Below are positions 23,901 to 33,873 of a stretch of 64,000 nucleotides of DNA, one piece after another. The stretch spans positions 1-64,000 of the forward strand of contig QANZ01000352.1 of the NCBI GenBank assembly GCA_003254925.1, in the 5' to 3' direction. This stretch comes from Chamaecrista fasciculata (taxonomy: Eukaryota > Streptophyta > Magnoliopsida > Fabales > Fabaceae). The position numbers and the translations under genes were made by a program. The notes under the pieces were generated by a model. The model was not told the DNA's origin and did no database searches. It saw only the letters and a list, made by a program, of their open reading frames with translations. Each line of letters starts with the position of its first letter. The first letter of the stretch is position 1.

Positions 23901-26595
23901 GGAAATCAAAGTCAGAAGATTGTGAGAAGGAAATCCAAGAATGGAAGAAGCGTGCTTCTTCAGCCACAACAAGCATATCCAAACTTAATCGTCAAATAAA
24001 CTCTAAGGTTAGAGTGGCGATAATTTTTTTTTCCTATGACCACAGTGTATCCCTACTTATATGTTCTATGGTCTAAGCGATCTAGTTCAAGTTGGGAGGT
24101 CTCATAACGAGAATAAAACTCTCAACTAATGTGTACCCAACAAGATTTGAATTCAATACTTTGTCTATGGAGAAGTAGCTAGTGCTCCAACCAACTGTTG
24201 GTTAATTCTGTTTTTAGTGTAACTTATATAATCTAAATAGCCTAGCACATCTTATTGTCTTTACAGGAGGCGCAGATTGATCAGCTGATCGCGCGAAAGC
24301 AGGAAATATTAGAAAAGTGTGAATTAGAACAGTTAAGCCTTCCGATTGTTTCAGATCCGATGGATACGGATACCTTGACACCAGGTCCAGTTATTGACTT
24401 TGATCAGCTGAGTAGGACGTTGAAGGATAGGAAGAACTCTGACAGAGACAAAATTGAGGTTGAATTTAAACAAAAAATGGATGCCTTGACTTCGGAAATT
24501 GAAAGAACAGCTCCAAATTTGAAGGCATTGGATCAATATGAGGCTCTGCTAGAAAAGGAAAGAGCTGTAACTGAAGAATTTGAAGCTGTCAGAAAGGAGG
24601 AGAAGGAGAAGGCTGATAGGTTCAATGCAGTTAAGCAGAAGAGGTATTCTTATCCTATTACATGTCATTTATATAACCAATAGTTTTTTAGAGTGCAAAG
24701 TTTAGATGGGAAGATACTAAGGAGTCTTGATGTATAATTTGCATACCAAAGCTTGAGGTGAAAACAGGAAATGGCTAGTTGTGCTTGCGAGTTAAGTGAT
24801 ATATTAAAAATGATTTCCTGGGCTCACTTGAGTATCTGATTTGATTTATTTGTTTGAGGAAATGGTGTAAGGGCATAGTGTACATACGGTATTTGATGAC
24901 CTAGGAATGACAGTAGGGTTATTCTTTTTTTTTTTGGGCCTGAACAGTAGGGTTATTCTTTGAGACATCTATTTGGAAGGGGAATCNTTTTTTTTTTTTT
25001 TTTTTGTAGAAAGTGATGGTAAGAGAAACAGCTGCTGAGACCAAGAGGAGGGGGAAAAATATCTGTAAGACTAAGAAATTAGTATTACTTGTCCCTATTG
25101 GGAGACACAGAAATAGGGATTGTTATTGTCCAAATCTGACAATAATCCAAACCATATATCTCAAGTTTTGATTTCCAAATATAATCTACTGCTGTTATTT
25201 CTGGTACCTTGCTGCAGTCATTTGTATTGCATTCACCGTGGGAAAGCATAAACAACCCCTTGATAACATCTGGATGGTTTTAACTACAAATGAACATCAT
25301 TTTAAAATTTTTTGTATTTAGTTAAATGTTTATAAGGGCTCGGACACAATAAGGTCTAGCAGCTAGTGTTCATCTGAACAATTTGATAATTGCACTTTAT
25401 TTGGCATAGTGGGAAGAAGTATCTGCCTATCATGTGCTTTCATATTTGCTCCCTTCATCTTTCTTACTCCGAAAACTTGTACCCATTTTACATTTAAGTT
25501 GTTCGGTTCCTTTTGGTATTGGCTTCATTTTGTATCTTCCAATTCTAATAACGCACTAATTGGTTTGTTTAAGGTTTTGATTGAGTTTTTAGTTTGTATC
25601 ATGAAACTTTAGAAAGAGTTATTTTAGATGTCTGTAGGCTGTTATAGTTATAGAGCACATTTTGAATTTATTTTATGTTTTCCGTTTTTGCATCACATCT
25701 ATCATTTGATGAAGCCATGTCTATCATTTAAAATGCAGGTACGAGTTGTTCATGGATGCTTTTAATCACATATCTGGTAATATAGACAAAATATATAAAC
25801 AACTTACAAAGAGCAGCACACATCCAGTGAGTGGGACGGCATACTTAAACCTGGAAAATGAAGATGATCCATTTCTACATGGTATCAAGTACACTGCTAT
25901 GCCCCCAACAAAGCGCTTTCGTGATATGGATCAGCTATCTGGTGGGGAGAAGACTGTTGCTGCACTTGCATTGCTATTCTCCATTCACAGGTATATGTAA
26001 TACATATAGGCCTATGCATTATGAATGCTTAGAGCTTTACGTCTGCATCTTTTTACTTGATTTTATAAACAGTTCTGTTACCTAAACTTGAATTGCAATG
26101 TCGTATTTAGCTATTTTCTAATCACGGGAAGGTATGGTCTGCTTATCAAGTTCCAGTAACCCTACTTTTTTTTTTTTTTTTCCAGTTATAAGCCTTCGCC
26201 GTTTTTCATATTGGATGAAGTTGATGCTGCACTGGACAACTTAAATGTTGCCAAGGTAGCTGGATTTATTCGTTCCAAATCTTGTGAGGGAGCAAGGGCT
26301 AGTCAGGATGCTGATGGTAGCAGTGGTTTTCAAAGTATTGTGATATCCCTGAAAGATAGCTTTTATGATAAAGCTGAAGCACTGGTTGGGGTTTATAGGG
26401 ACTCGGAGAGAGGGTAAGCTTCACACTTGATAGTTCTAAATTTCAGTATGCATTAATGTTTAATTCCCTTCTTGTCAGTATATTGATATCGTAAATTCGG
26501 TGTATCTTCCAAGTTGACATGGTGCACAATTATTTGCTTTCTGCAGCTGTTCGAGAACACTGACATTTGACCTGACCAAATACCGGGAGGCCTAA
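14934..26595 (+). CDS. SMC1: cohesin ATPase subunit SMC1
   Basis: Eighteen exons join in frame to 1217 aa: 14934-15371, 16477-16713, 17677-17910, 18689-18927, 19339-19605, 19841-20111, 20555-20679, 21227-21336, 21630-21737, 21808-21947, 22302-22391, 22518-22726, 23473-23642, 23898-24007, 24267-24643, 25739-25990, 26186-26413 and 26547-26595. Arabidopsis SMC1 is about the same length. The N-terminal head has Walker A GPNGAGKS (38-45). Long coiled coils flank a hinge (around exons 6-9, with [12 protein letters not shown]). The C-terminal head has signature LSGGEK and Walker [16 protein letters not shown]1 pairs with SMC3 and the kleisin to form the ring that holds sister chromatids together. 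All introns are GT-AG except intron 7, which looks U12-type AT-AA. Stop at 26593-26595. Confidence 0.97.
15372..16476 (+). other. SMC1 introns 1 and 2, no element recognised
   Basis: Intron 1 (15372-16476) and intron 2 (16714-17676) are the longest without an identifiable insert. They are AT-rich with several poly(T) tracts. I see no coding or structured RNA gene in them. Confidence 0.4.
20248..20468. mobile_element. MITE in SMC1 intron 6
   Basis: The ends GGGTCTGTTTGATTCCC and GGGAATCAAACAGGCCC are complementary with one mismatch. The body is 20251-20465. The 3-bp direct repeat ata flanks it, as for PIF/Harbinger-type MITEs. The interior is A/T-rich and non-coding. Confidence 0.75.
20680..21226 (+). 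other. U12-type AT-AA intron (SMC1 intron 7)
   Basis: The intron starts ATATCCTTT at 20680, an exact match to the U12 5' splice site. It ends with cttaactagtgcaa, where CTTAACT matches the core of the U12 branch site and the branch A lies about 10 nt from the 3' splice site. Splicing here restores the conserved ...DVIQFDSALEK... run. The GT-AG alternative (donor at 20695) would insert five extra residues (YPFSL). Confidence 0.75.
21948..22301 (+). repeat. SMC1 intron 10 with decayed fold-back fragment
   Basis: The stretch gagtaaattacaatttac...gtgtggtt near 21967-21995 resembles the arms of the 34408-37643 family. It has no matching right arm, so it is probably a truncated insertion. Confidence 0.3.
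22727..23472 (+). other. SMC1 intron 12 with a C/T-rich insert of unknown type
   Basis: From about 23060 to 23420 the base composition changes to C-rich and pyrimidine-rich text (cagactctcccagagtttcc and similar), unlike the other introns. This suggests an inserted retroelement fragment, but I found no ends or target duplication. Confidence 0.35.
24080..24235 (-). repeat. possible decayed tRNA-type SINE in SMC1 intron 14
   Basis: Read on the minus strand, the text ttggttggagcactagct followed by a gaattcaaatc word about 35 bp later resembles box A and box B of a tRNA-derived SINE. Ends and tail are not clear. Confidence 0.3.
24910..24960 (-). repeat. oligo(A) micro-insertion with 17-bp direct repeats (SMC1 intron 15)
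   Basis: acagtagggttattctt is perfectly repeated at 24910-24926 and 24944-24960. The 17-nt insert reads tcaggcccaaaaaaaaa on the minus strand. A single N follows at 24987 beside another poly(T) run. Confidence 0.82.
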
Positions 26596-26909
26596 AATTC
26601 ATTTGTAGGCCACACCGGATGTTATGCCTCCTATGTGCAATTGTGCAGGGCTCGGCTGCATTCATCTTTCTGTGTATATTCCATCCCCATCCCTCGTGTC
26701 ATCATGACTTAGGTTACGTTGTCAATTTCATTTTATAGTGCTTTGTAAGTAAATAGGACTTTCTCACAGCTGATGCCCCTTCTGCCTTTAGAAGTTGAAT
26801 GTAGAATACAATGACTAGATGATCAATGTTTGTGCTTTGTTGTTGAACTATAAATATATTCAAGTTATCCAAAACTCCGCATGCTTTACAATCTCCGGAG
26901 TTTGCGTAC

Positions 26910-27704
26910 TATCTTTAGTTATTTATTTTTTTTGGCTTCAGTGCAATTTTGGTCCCTTAACTTTTGCAAAAGTCTCAATTTGGTCCGTTAACTTTTTTTT
27001 GTTGCAATTTTGGTCCCCTAACTTTTGCAAAGGTCTCAATTTGGTCCCCTAACTTTTTTTGTTGCAGTTTTGGTCCCCTAACTTTCGCAAAGGTCTCAAT
27101 TTAGTCCCCTAAATTTTGTAAAGGTCTCAATTTGGTCNTGCAATTTTGGTCCCCTAACTTTTGCAAAAGTCTCAATTTGGTCCCCTAACTTTTTTTGTTG
27201 CAATTTTGGTCCCCTAACTTTTGCAATTTGGTCCCCTAACTTTTTTTGTTGCAATTTTGGTCCCTTAACTCTTGAAAATGTCTCACTATTGGTCCCAAGT
27301 GAACTTCCAAGTCATGAAAACGTCTTCGCATAATGGTCCTTTTTTAATTTACTTTACCCATATTTGTCATGACATTAGCCAACTCAGCCTGCCAGATTGG
27401 CACTAACGGCAGATAATGAATGGAAAAAGTGCACTTGGGATCAACAGTGAGACGCTTTCAAAAGTTAGGGGACCAAAATTGCAACAAAAAAGTTAGGGGA
27501 CCAAATTGAGACCTTTGCAAAAGTTAAGGGACCAAAATTGCAACAAAAAAAGTTAGGGGACCAAATTGAGACCTTTGCGAAACTTAGGGGGTCCAAAATT
27601 GCAACAAAAAAAGTTAGGGGACCAAATTGAGACCTTTGCGAAAGTTAAGGGACCAAAATTGCACTTGAGCCCTTTTTTTTTTGGCAAGATATCTTTAGTT
27701 ATTT
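26910..27704. mobile_element. fold-back MITE nested in an oligo(T) micro-insertion
   Basis: tatctttagttattt is perfectly repeated at 26910-26924 and 27690-27704. Just inside are a T-run (26926-26933) on the left and T10-ggcaaga on the right. A GGTCCC-type fold-back (26934-27672) begins ggcttcagtgcaattttggt and ends with its complement. It carries many copies of tttggtcccctaactttt and their complements; a single N lies at 27138. The order suggests a micro-insertion first, then the MITE entering its T tract with a T8 target duplication. Confidence 0.75.
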
Positions 27705-28056
27705 GTATGGACGTAGTCACGATTTGTGGTTGAAGAGAATCTTAGCAAACCCCTCATCGAGTTATTATACAGAAATGTATGGGTATGTTTGGAAAAAGGA
27801 AGAGTTAATGTACCATTTAACGAATCTCAAGACGTCTAATTTCTGTTGTTAGATCTGTTTGCTTATACTCTGAAAATTGACATATTAGACTTTATAAATA
27901 TGTCGTTGTTGACATGGCTAAACTTATGAGCATGTAATGTACTAAGAACTGAGAGCGGATTCTATAGAATAATGAGGAATATATGTCTGATTATTGAGAA
28001 TAGCCTGGTGATCGACCATGTTCGCTCATCCAATTAAAATGATGCTATACCTTTAA
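27705..28056. other. intergenic, no gene seen
   Basis: This is AT-rich sequence between two mobile elements, with no coding or RNA feature visible. Confidence 0.4.
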
Positions 28057-29065
28057 GGGTGTGTTTGGATTAGAAGTAGGTAATGAAATGATGATTTTAT
28101 GTAATGAAATGGTAATGAGAAAATTATGTAATGAAAATGGTGTTTGGATTAGTTTGAGATGTAATGAAAAAAATAGGATGTGAAATTATGAAAAAGGGTA
28201 TGTAATGATTGTGGTTGGTTGAAATAAATATATGGTTCTTTTAAATTGTATAGGGGTAGAATTGATAATTGATAATGGAAATAGATAGAAATAAAAAAAA
28301 TAATATTTTGACTTTTTGGTTGTGGTGGTTATGAAATGAAATGGTAATGAAATTGTCTCGGAATTTGTGCTAGATGTGAATATTTGTAATGAANNNNNNN
28401 NNNNNNNNNNNNNNNNNNNNNNNNNNNNNNNNNNNNNNNNNNNNNNNNNNNNNNNNNNNNNNNNNNNNNNNNNNNNNNNNNNNNNNNNNNNNNNNNNNNN
28501 NNNNNNNNNNNNNNNNNNNNNNNNNNNNNNNNNNNNNNNNNNNNNNNNNNNNNNNNNNNNNNNNNNNNNNNNNNNNNNNNNNNNNNNNNNNNNNNNNNNN
28601 NNNNNNNNNNNNNNNNNNNNNNNNNNNNNNNNNNNNNNNNNNNNNNNNNNNNNNNNNNNNNNNNNNNNNNNNNNNNNNNNNNNNNNNNNNNNNNNNNNNN
28701 NNNNNNNNNNNNNNNNNNNNNNNNNNNNNNNNNNNNNNNNNNNNNNNNNNNNNNNNNNNNNNNNNNNNNNNNNNNNNNTAAGTGTAATAAATGAGGGTAT
28801 TGAAAATTACTATTTTGCTAAATAGTTTTTTTATATTTGTATTAGAGTATAGGTAATTATAGGTATTTGAGTAGGGGTATGTTAGTAATTGGGTATGAAA
28901 TATGTAATGAAATGAGTTTGTAATGAAGTGTAATTTTTGTAATGACTTTATAATTGAAAAACAAACACCCAAATAGCACTGTAGCTTAAGTTATGTAATG
29001 AAAATGGGGATAATGAAATTGTAATGGGATTATAATGAACTTATAATTGTAAGCCAAACGCACCC
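28057..29065. mobile_element. TIR element interrupted by an assembly gap
   Basis: The left end GGGTGTGTTTGGATT pairs with the reverse complement of the right end AAGCCAAACGCACCC. The flanks are TAA and TTA. Both sides hold many degenerate copies of gtaatgaaatg. Bases 28394-28778 are N, so a coding centre cannot be excluded, although the known parts are non-coding. PIF/Harbinger-like by its ends. Confidence 0.6.
28394..28778. other. assembly gap (385 N)
   Basis: This is a run of Ns; nothing can be said about its content. Confidence 1.
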
Positions 29066-29508
29066 TTAGTCTTTGTAGCACATTAACTAACTATAGACTT
29101 ATTTCAACAATTACAGTATTCTAATTTTTTTTAATACAATATTACATAATAATTCATTTGCTGAATTAATGTATACGGTCATATTATACACTATTAAATA
29201 TTAAAAATAATACACTATAAAAAAATCGTAAATAAAATTCTCAAATTCAAATACTTTGCCCTGTATATTCCACCGCAAGCAAAGCAGGCATTCAACATTT
29301 AACAAGACCTTGATGAAGAATGGAGTTGAGTTTGGCTCTTGGCTTGCTGCGAAATTAAAGAGTAAGTATAAAACTATAATAATAAACTGCAAATAGGGCA
29401 TCAAATAAGAACAAAAGTCCATTTTTGTTTGATTAGGGAGAGAGATTGAGGGTGAGGCCAGGTGCAGTGTGAAAATTGATGAGGTGTAAGGAAATAAGAA
29501 TTGGTAGG

Positions 29509-29593
29509 CATGCATGGTGAAGAATGTCTAAAGCTGAGGAACCCACCTCAGGGCGACGTGTCCTTCAATCATCCTCCTCTGTTGTGTATATAT
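29509..29593 (+). promoter_or_regulatory. seed-type promoter of the 11S globulin gene
   Basis: CATGCATG (29509-29516) is the RY repeat, the core of the legumin box bound by B3 factors of the ABI3/FUS3 type. GACGTGTC (29555-29562) is an ACGT/ABRE-like bZIP site. TATATAT (29587-29593) lies about 65 bp before the ATG and would serve as TATA box. The three lie in the usual order for seed storage genes. Seed-specific, ABA-responsive expression is inferred. Confidence 0.75.
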
Positions 29594-29658
29594 GAAAACC
29601 AAAACCCCCTATCACCCACCCATCAATTCAATCAACTCTAAGCCTTTAATTTGTTGCC

Positions 29659-31283
29659 ATGGCTAAGCAATTAGTGGTATGCCTTCTGGTTTTGAGTAGC
29701 TGTTGCTTGGGTTTGGGGTTGGAAGATCTGTCTGGGCAAAATGCATGCCTACAATTGAATCGGCTGTTTGGGCTGGAACCTGATCACCGTATAAAGAATG
29801 AAGCAGGTTACATTGAAACTTGGAACCCCAACAACAAACAGCACAAATGTGCTGGTGTGGCTCTCTCTCGCAGCACCATTGAGTCCAAAGGCCTTCGCTT
29901 GCCTTTCTATGCCAATGCTCCCCAACTCTTCTACATCCAAAAAGGTCACTTCATTCATTCATCACTACTCTTATGAAATATTGACTATGTATGTATGCAT
30001 GCATTGATCATTGATTATATTATAACATATGTTGATTTGGTTTGTGCAGGTAGGGGAGTATTTGGCACTGTTTTTCCTGGTTGTGCTGAGACATTTCATC
30101 AGGTGGAGCAGCAACAGCAGCAACAGCAACAAGGAGGGTCGAGGCAGAGTTTTAGAGACTTCCACCAGAGGATCAGGCATTTCAAAGAGGGTGATCTCAT
30201 TGCAGTTCCTACGGGTATTGCTTTCTGGATGTACAACTATGCTCAAGAACCTGTTATTTCCATTTCACTCCTCTACACCAACAGCCACCACAACCAACTT
30301 GATGAGATCCCCAGAGTAAGCACTCATTTTAAGCAAGGATTAATTTCCCTTTAATTTAATTCTAAAGTTGTGTTTGTTACCACTGTTCACAGAGATTCTA
30401 CATTGCGTCTAACTCAGAGCAAGAATTCGCACAATACCAACAACAACCACACCAACAGCAAAAAGAAGAAATGGAAGAAGAAGGACACAACGTTTTCAAA
30501 GGGTTCAACGAGGAGTTCCTTGCAGAGGTGTTCAAAATTGACACAGAAACAGCTAGGAAGCTTCAAGGCCACGACGACAAGAGGGAAGGTGGAATCGCTA
30601 AAGTAGAAGGCGATCTCGGAATTCTGACCCCATCAAGCTGGGAGAAAAGATCACAGGAACAAGAAGAACAAGAGCCTCAAGAGCCACAAGAACAGAGAGA
30701 AAAGTCAAGAAGAAGCAGAGAGTCTCAGAGTGGCAATGGCCTTGAGGAAACCATATGCAGCATGAAGCTTACCCACAATCTGGGTCGATCCAAATATCCT
30801 GACATCTTTGTGTCTCGAGCTGGTGGCATCAAAACAGCCAACGTACTTGACTTCCCAGTTTTGGGATGGCTAGGACTGAGTGCTGAGTATGGAGTTCTCT
30901 ACAAAAACGCAATGTACGTGCCACACTACACCATCAACGCCAACACATTGATATACGTGACAAAGGGAAGTGCAAGATTGCAAGTGGTAGAATGCAGTGG
31001 GAAATCGGTGTTTAATGAAATACTAGAAGCTGGTCAATTGCTGATGGTGCCACAGAACTTTGCATTAGCAATGAGAGCAGAGAATGAAGAGTTCGAGTAT
31101 GTGAGCTTCAAGACAAACGAAAGAGCCATGCTGGCTACGCTTGCAGGAAGAACCTCAATCTTAAGGGGATTGCCTGAGGAAGTGGTGGCTCACTCATATC
31201 AGCTTAAGACCACTCAGGCCTCGCAGCTCAAGAACAACAATCCCTACGTCCTTTTGGTTCCCCCCATGTCTAGTCCCCGTTGA
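29659..31283 (+). CDS. 11S globulin (legumin-type seed storage protein)
   Basis: Three exons (29659-29944, 30050-30315 and 30393-31283) give 480 aa. A hydrophobic signal peptide (about residues 1-20) sends the protein to the ER and on to storage vacuoles. The acidic chain follows, with the conserved IETWNPNN and CAGVALSR blocks, a Gln-rich run in exon 2 and a Glu/Gln-rich variable loop. The vacuolar processing site is the Asn-Gly bond in [14 protein letters not shown], which starts the basic chain with the Cys that bonds to the acidic chain. Two cupin barrels are present. Legumin genes often have four exons; here the second half is a single uninterrupted exon, so the usual third intron is absent. 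A seed promoter with RY repeat lies upstream. It is a single copy in this window. Confidence 0.95.
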
Positions 31284-31573
31284 AACTCTCTCTCACTTTC
31301 TAATGCACAATATCTTATTTAGGCAAATAATTGCAGGCTTAGGCTTAGCTACGAATTTATATTTATATGTGTGTTACTAGGCCTGCTATTTTTAAGTTAT
31401 CTTATGTATAAGGTTACACCTTCATAGCCATACGGCTCTGAGTGATGTGCCTTCTGCGGGAATGAGCATGAATAAAAAATGGGGAGTTTATCTTTTTTGC
31501 TGTTACTTGCACTCTCTGCTTTAGTGCTTCTGAGTTGCTAATGCTGTCACATGTTCCTTCACATGCCAAACCA

Positions 31574-32226
31574 AAAGAATTAGAGGTAAAGTACTATTTT
31601 GTCACTCTTTTTTCACACTTTGAACTATTTGGTTCCTGCATTTTTGAAATAGACTATTTGGTCCCTCCTTTTTCACACTTTGATACTATTTGGTCCATGC
31701 AATTTTGAAATAGACTATTTGGTTCCTCATTAATCACAAATGTCAACTCGTTAGTCCATTTAGCCTATATCCGTTACTAATAGTGATGATTTGGCCGTTA
31801 AATACTTACATGACACTGTTAAATGCCACTTTGTCATCCTAATCACCAAAATAAACCGAACCGGGTCAAAATTAAAAATTAAGATAGACCCATTTGTAGC
31901 TAAAAATGGAGTCACCAAAATATTTTCATCACATTTTAATACAAATGGGTCTGGCTCAATTTTTAATTTTGGCCCGGTTTGGTTTATTTTGGTGACTAGG
32001 ATGACAAAGTGGCATTTAACACAGTGTCATGTTAACGGTCAAGTCATCACTGTTAGTAACAGATATAGGCTAGAGGTACTAACGAGTTGACATTTGTGAT
32101 TAATGAGGGACCAAATAGTTTATTTCAAAAATGCAGGGACCAAATGGTATCAAAGTGTGAAAAAAGAGGGACCAAATGGTTCAAAGTGTGAAAAAGGAGG
32201 GACCAGTACTTTACCTCAAAGAATTA
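31574..32226. mobile_element. fold-back MITE with perfect ends and 9-bp TSD
   Basis: The body is 31583-32217 (635 bp), beginning GAGGTAAAGTACT and ending AGTACTTTACCTC, a perfect match. The 9-bp direct repeat aaagaatta lies at 31574-31582 and 32218-32226. The arms run almost to the centre and carry tttggtccctcctttttcac units. It is non-coding. It sits 300 bp behind the globulin gene. Confidence 0.9.
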
Positions 32227-33285
32227 TGTACAAACTATAAAGTTATGTAATGTAACTAGTGTGAATCCAGGCAAACAAAAGAGGAAATAGACAGAGTCGG
32301 ATGGACTCCAGAAGTAAAGAATTTCATGTCTGACTTATAAATAATAAATCATCAGTAGGCAAAATTTGTTCCTCATTTGCCATCATCAAAATAAACCAAA
32401 TTCGTGTATCAAAAACGAAAGCAATTCTTATTATCAAAAAAGGAAAACCAATTCTTCTTATAATTGTTTGGTGCTTTCACTTTGGTTAGTTCATAAAAAA
32501 TTATTAATTTAAAATTAAAAATATTTTTTCATTATTACATACTAACTGGACCCAACTCATTTTCAAGGCTAACATAAGTTGGGTTTGTGATCAAATACTT
32601 TGACTATAAGAATCAAAACATGATAAGAAATTCTATAACAAAAATAGGTTTTGATTTAATTAATGAGTATGACAAATGTTATTAAAAAAACATTGTTGTA
32701 TATATTAATTTATATTTTACGTTATGACGTTATTTAAAATATTTTTTAAAAATTTTACCAAAAAAAGAAAAATTTTTAAAAAAAATATAAGATCCTTAGG
32801 CTAATCTTGGACTCTAATAAAGTGAAGCTAAGCTGAAAATATGTCAGCCCCTTCTAAAAAAAATGAATAATTTAAACCAATCAATTAATCAAACCTTTAA
32901 AAAACTAAGGGGAAAATCCGAAAATAAGTTCGGATTCAATCGAACCAGGTAGCTACCGTTTTAACATATTTATTCTCTAGACTCTGGCAATGCATCATCT
33001 AAATTTTTTATTATTATTTTTCAAACGTACGAGTGATGGGATCTTGAATCGTGTTAGGAAAAAGACCGAAGGGTAAAAAAAACAAAAAACAATCTGTCAA
33101 TTTCACTAGTTTCCATAAAGTAGACGACAAAACACAAGCGTTTGAATCCAAAAACCAGTGGGAGAAGAAATCTGAGTACAGAAGTGAGATAAGAGATCTC
33201 GCTCGCAGACGCATAGTGCAGAATGGAGGTTTGATTCAATCATACACAAATGGGAGTCCAACTTGATAGGTTAGGGCACAGGAGG
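32227..33285. other. intergenic, no gene seen
   Basis: This is A/T-rich sequence. The frame at 33051-33266 is lysine-rich with no family character, and it overlaps the likely promoter and leader of the next gene. Confidence 0.45.
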
Positions 33286-33816
33286 ATGAGGATCGTTCTC
33301 CTTCTATTTTGTGTCGTATTAATCTCTGATTCACAAATTTCTGCAGCTCAAGAACAGAGGCTTGGCTTCCTCTACACGAGAACCAGAGGAAGATGCACTC
33401 CACAGTAAGATTTCTTTTCTTTTCTCAGCTCTTAGTATAAGAAACATCACTCACGGTCATAAACAATACCTGAATGAAATCTGTTAATCTGAAGGTTCTG
33501 GAGCGGAAGGAGAGAGGAATGGCCGAGAATGGTACCGGAAACATCGACGGTGTGGAAGGTTTTCGGATCGAGGGCATATGAACGGTACCGATGGGATCTG
33601 ACGATGGTGGAAGCGACGGCGAGGAACGACGGCGAGAATCCGTTCGGAAGGTTAGTGAAGGAAGGAAGTGCGGCATTGCTGAATTCGTACGCGAGAGAGG
33701 GATACCCGTACAGGCCATGGCAGGTGAAGACTCTGCTTATACAAGCTTTGGTGTCGGAAACTGCAGCTTCGTCTCAAGCCAAGCGTTTCTCGTTGGCTAA
33801 CCTAGCTTGTGATTGA
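33286..33816 (+). CDS. small secreted protein of unknown function
   Basis: Two exons (33286-33404 and 33495-33816) join across a 90-nt GT-AG intron to 146 aa. The start MRIVLLLFCVVLISDSQISA is a clear signal peptide. The mature part has the blocks RGRCTPQFWSGRREEWPRM, STVWKVFGSRAYERYRWDLT, a LVKEGSAALLNSY helix and PWQVKTLLIQALVSE, and ends NLACD. There are only two Cys after the signal, in RCTPQ and LACD. I recognise the block pattern as a conserved plant-type single-domain protein but cannot name the family. The well-behaved splice sites and even block spacing argue for a real gene. No neighbour suggests a pathway. Confidence 0.72.
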
Positions 33817-33873
33817 TTTGCTCACTGCAAATTACTTTCTGATTTTCATCTACTAATTCCACTTTTTAATCCT

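Noticed and set aside
26819-27052. Repeated protein-like motif NFGPLTFAKVS in a plus-strand frame
   Set aside because: It is the translation of the tttggtcccctaacttttgc units of a MITE.
28367-28972. Long open frames across 28367-28972
   Set aside because: They consist mostly of the N gap; no coding evidence exists.
33051-33266. Lysine-rich frame MLGKRPKGKKNKKQ... as a separate gene or first exon
   Set aside because: It has no link in frame to the signal peptide exon at 33286 and no recognised family; its composition reflects an A-rich region.
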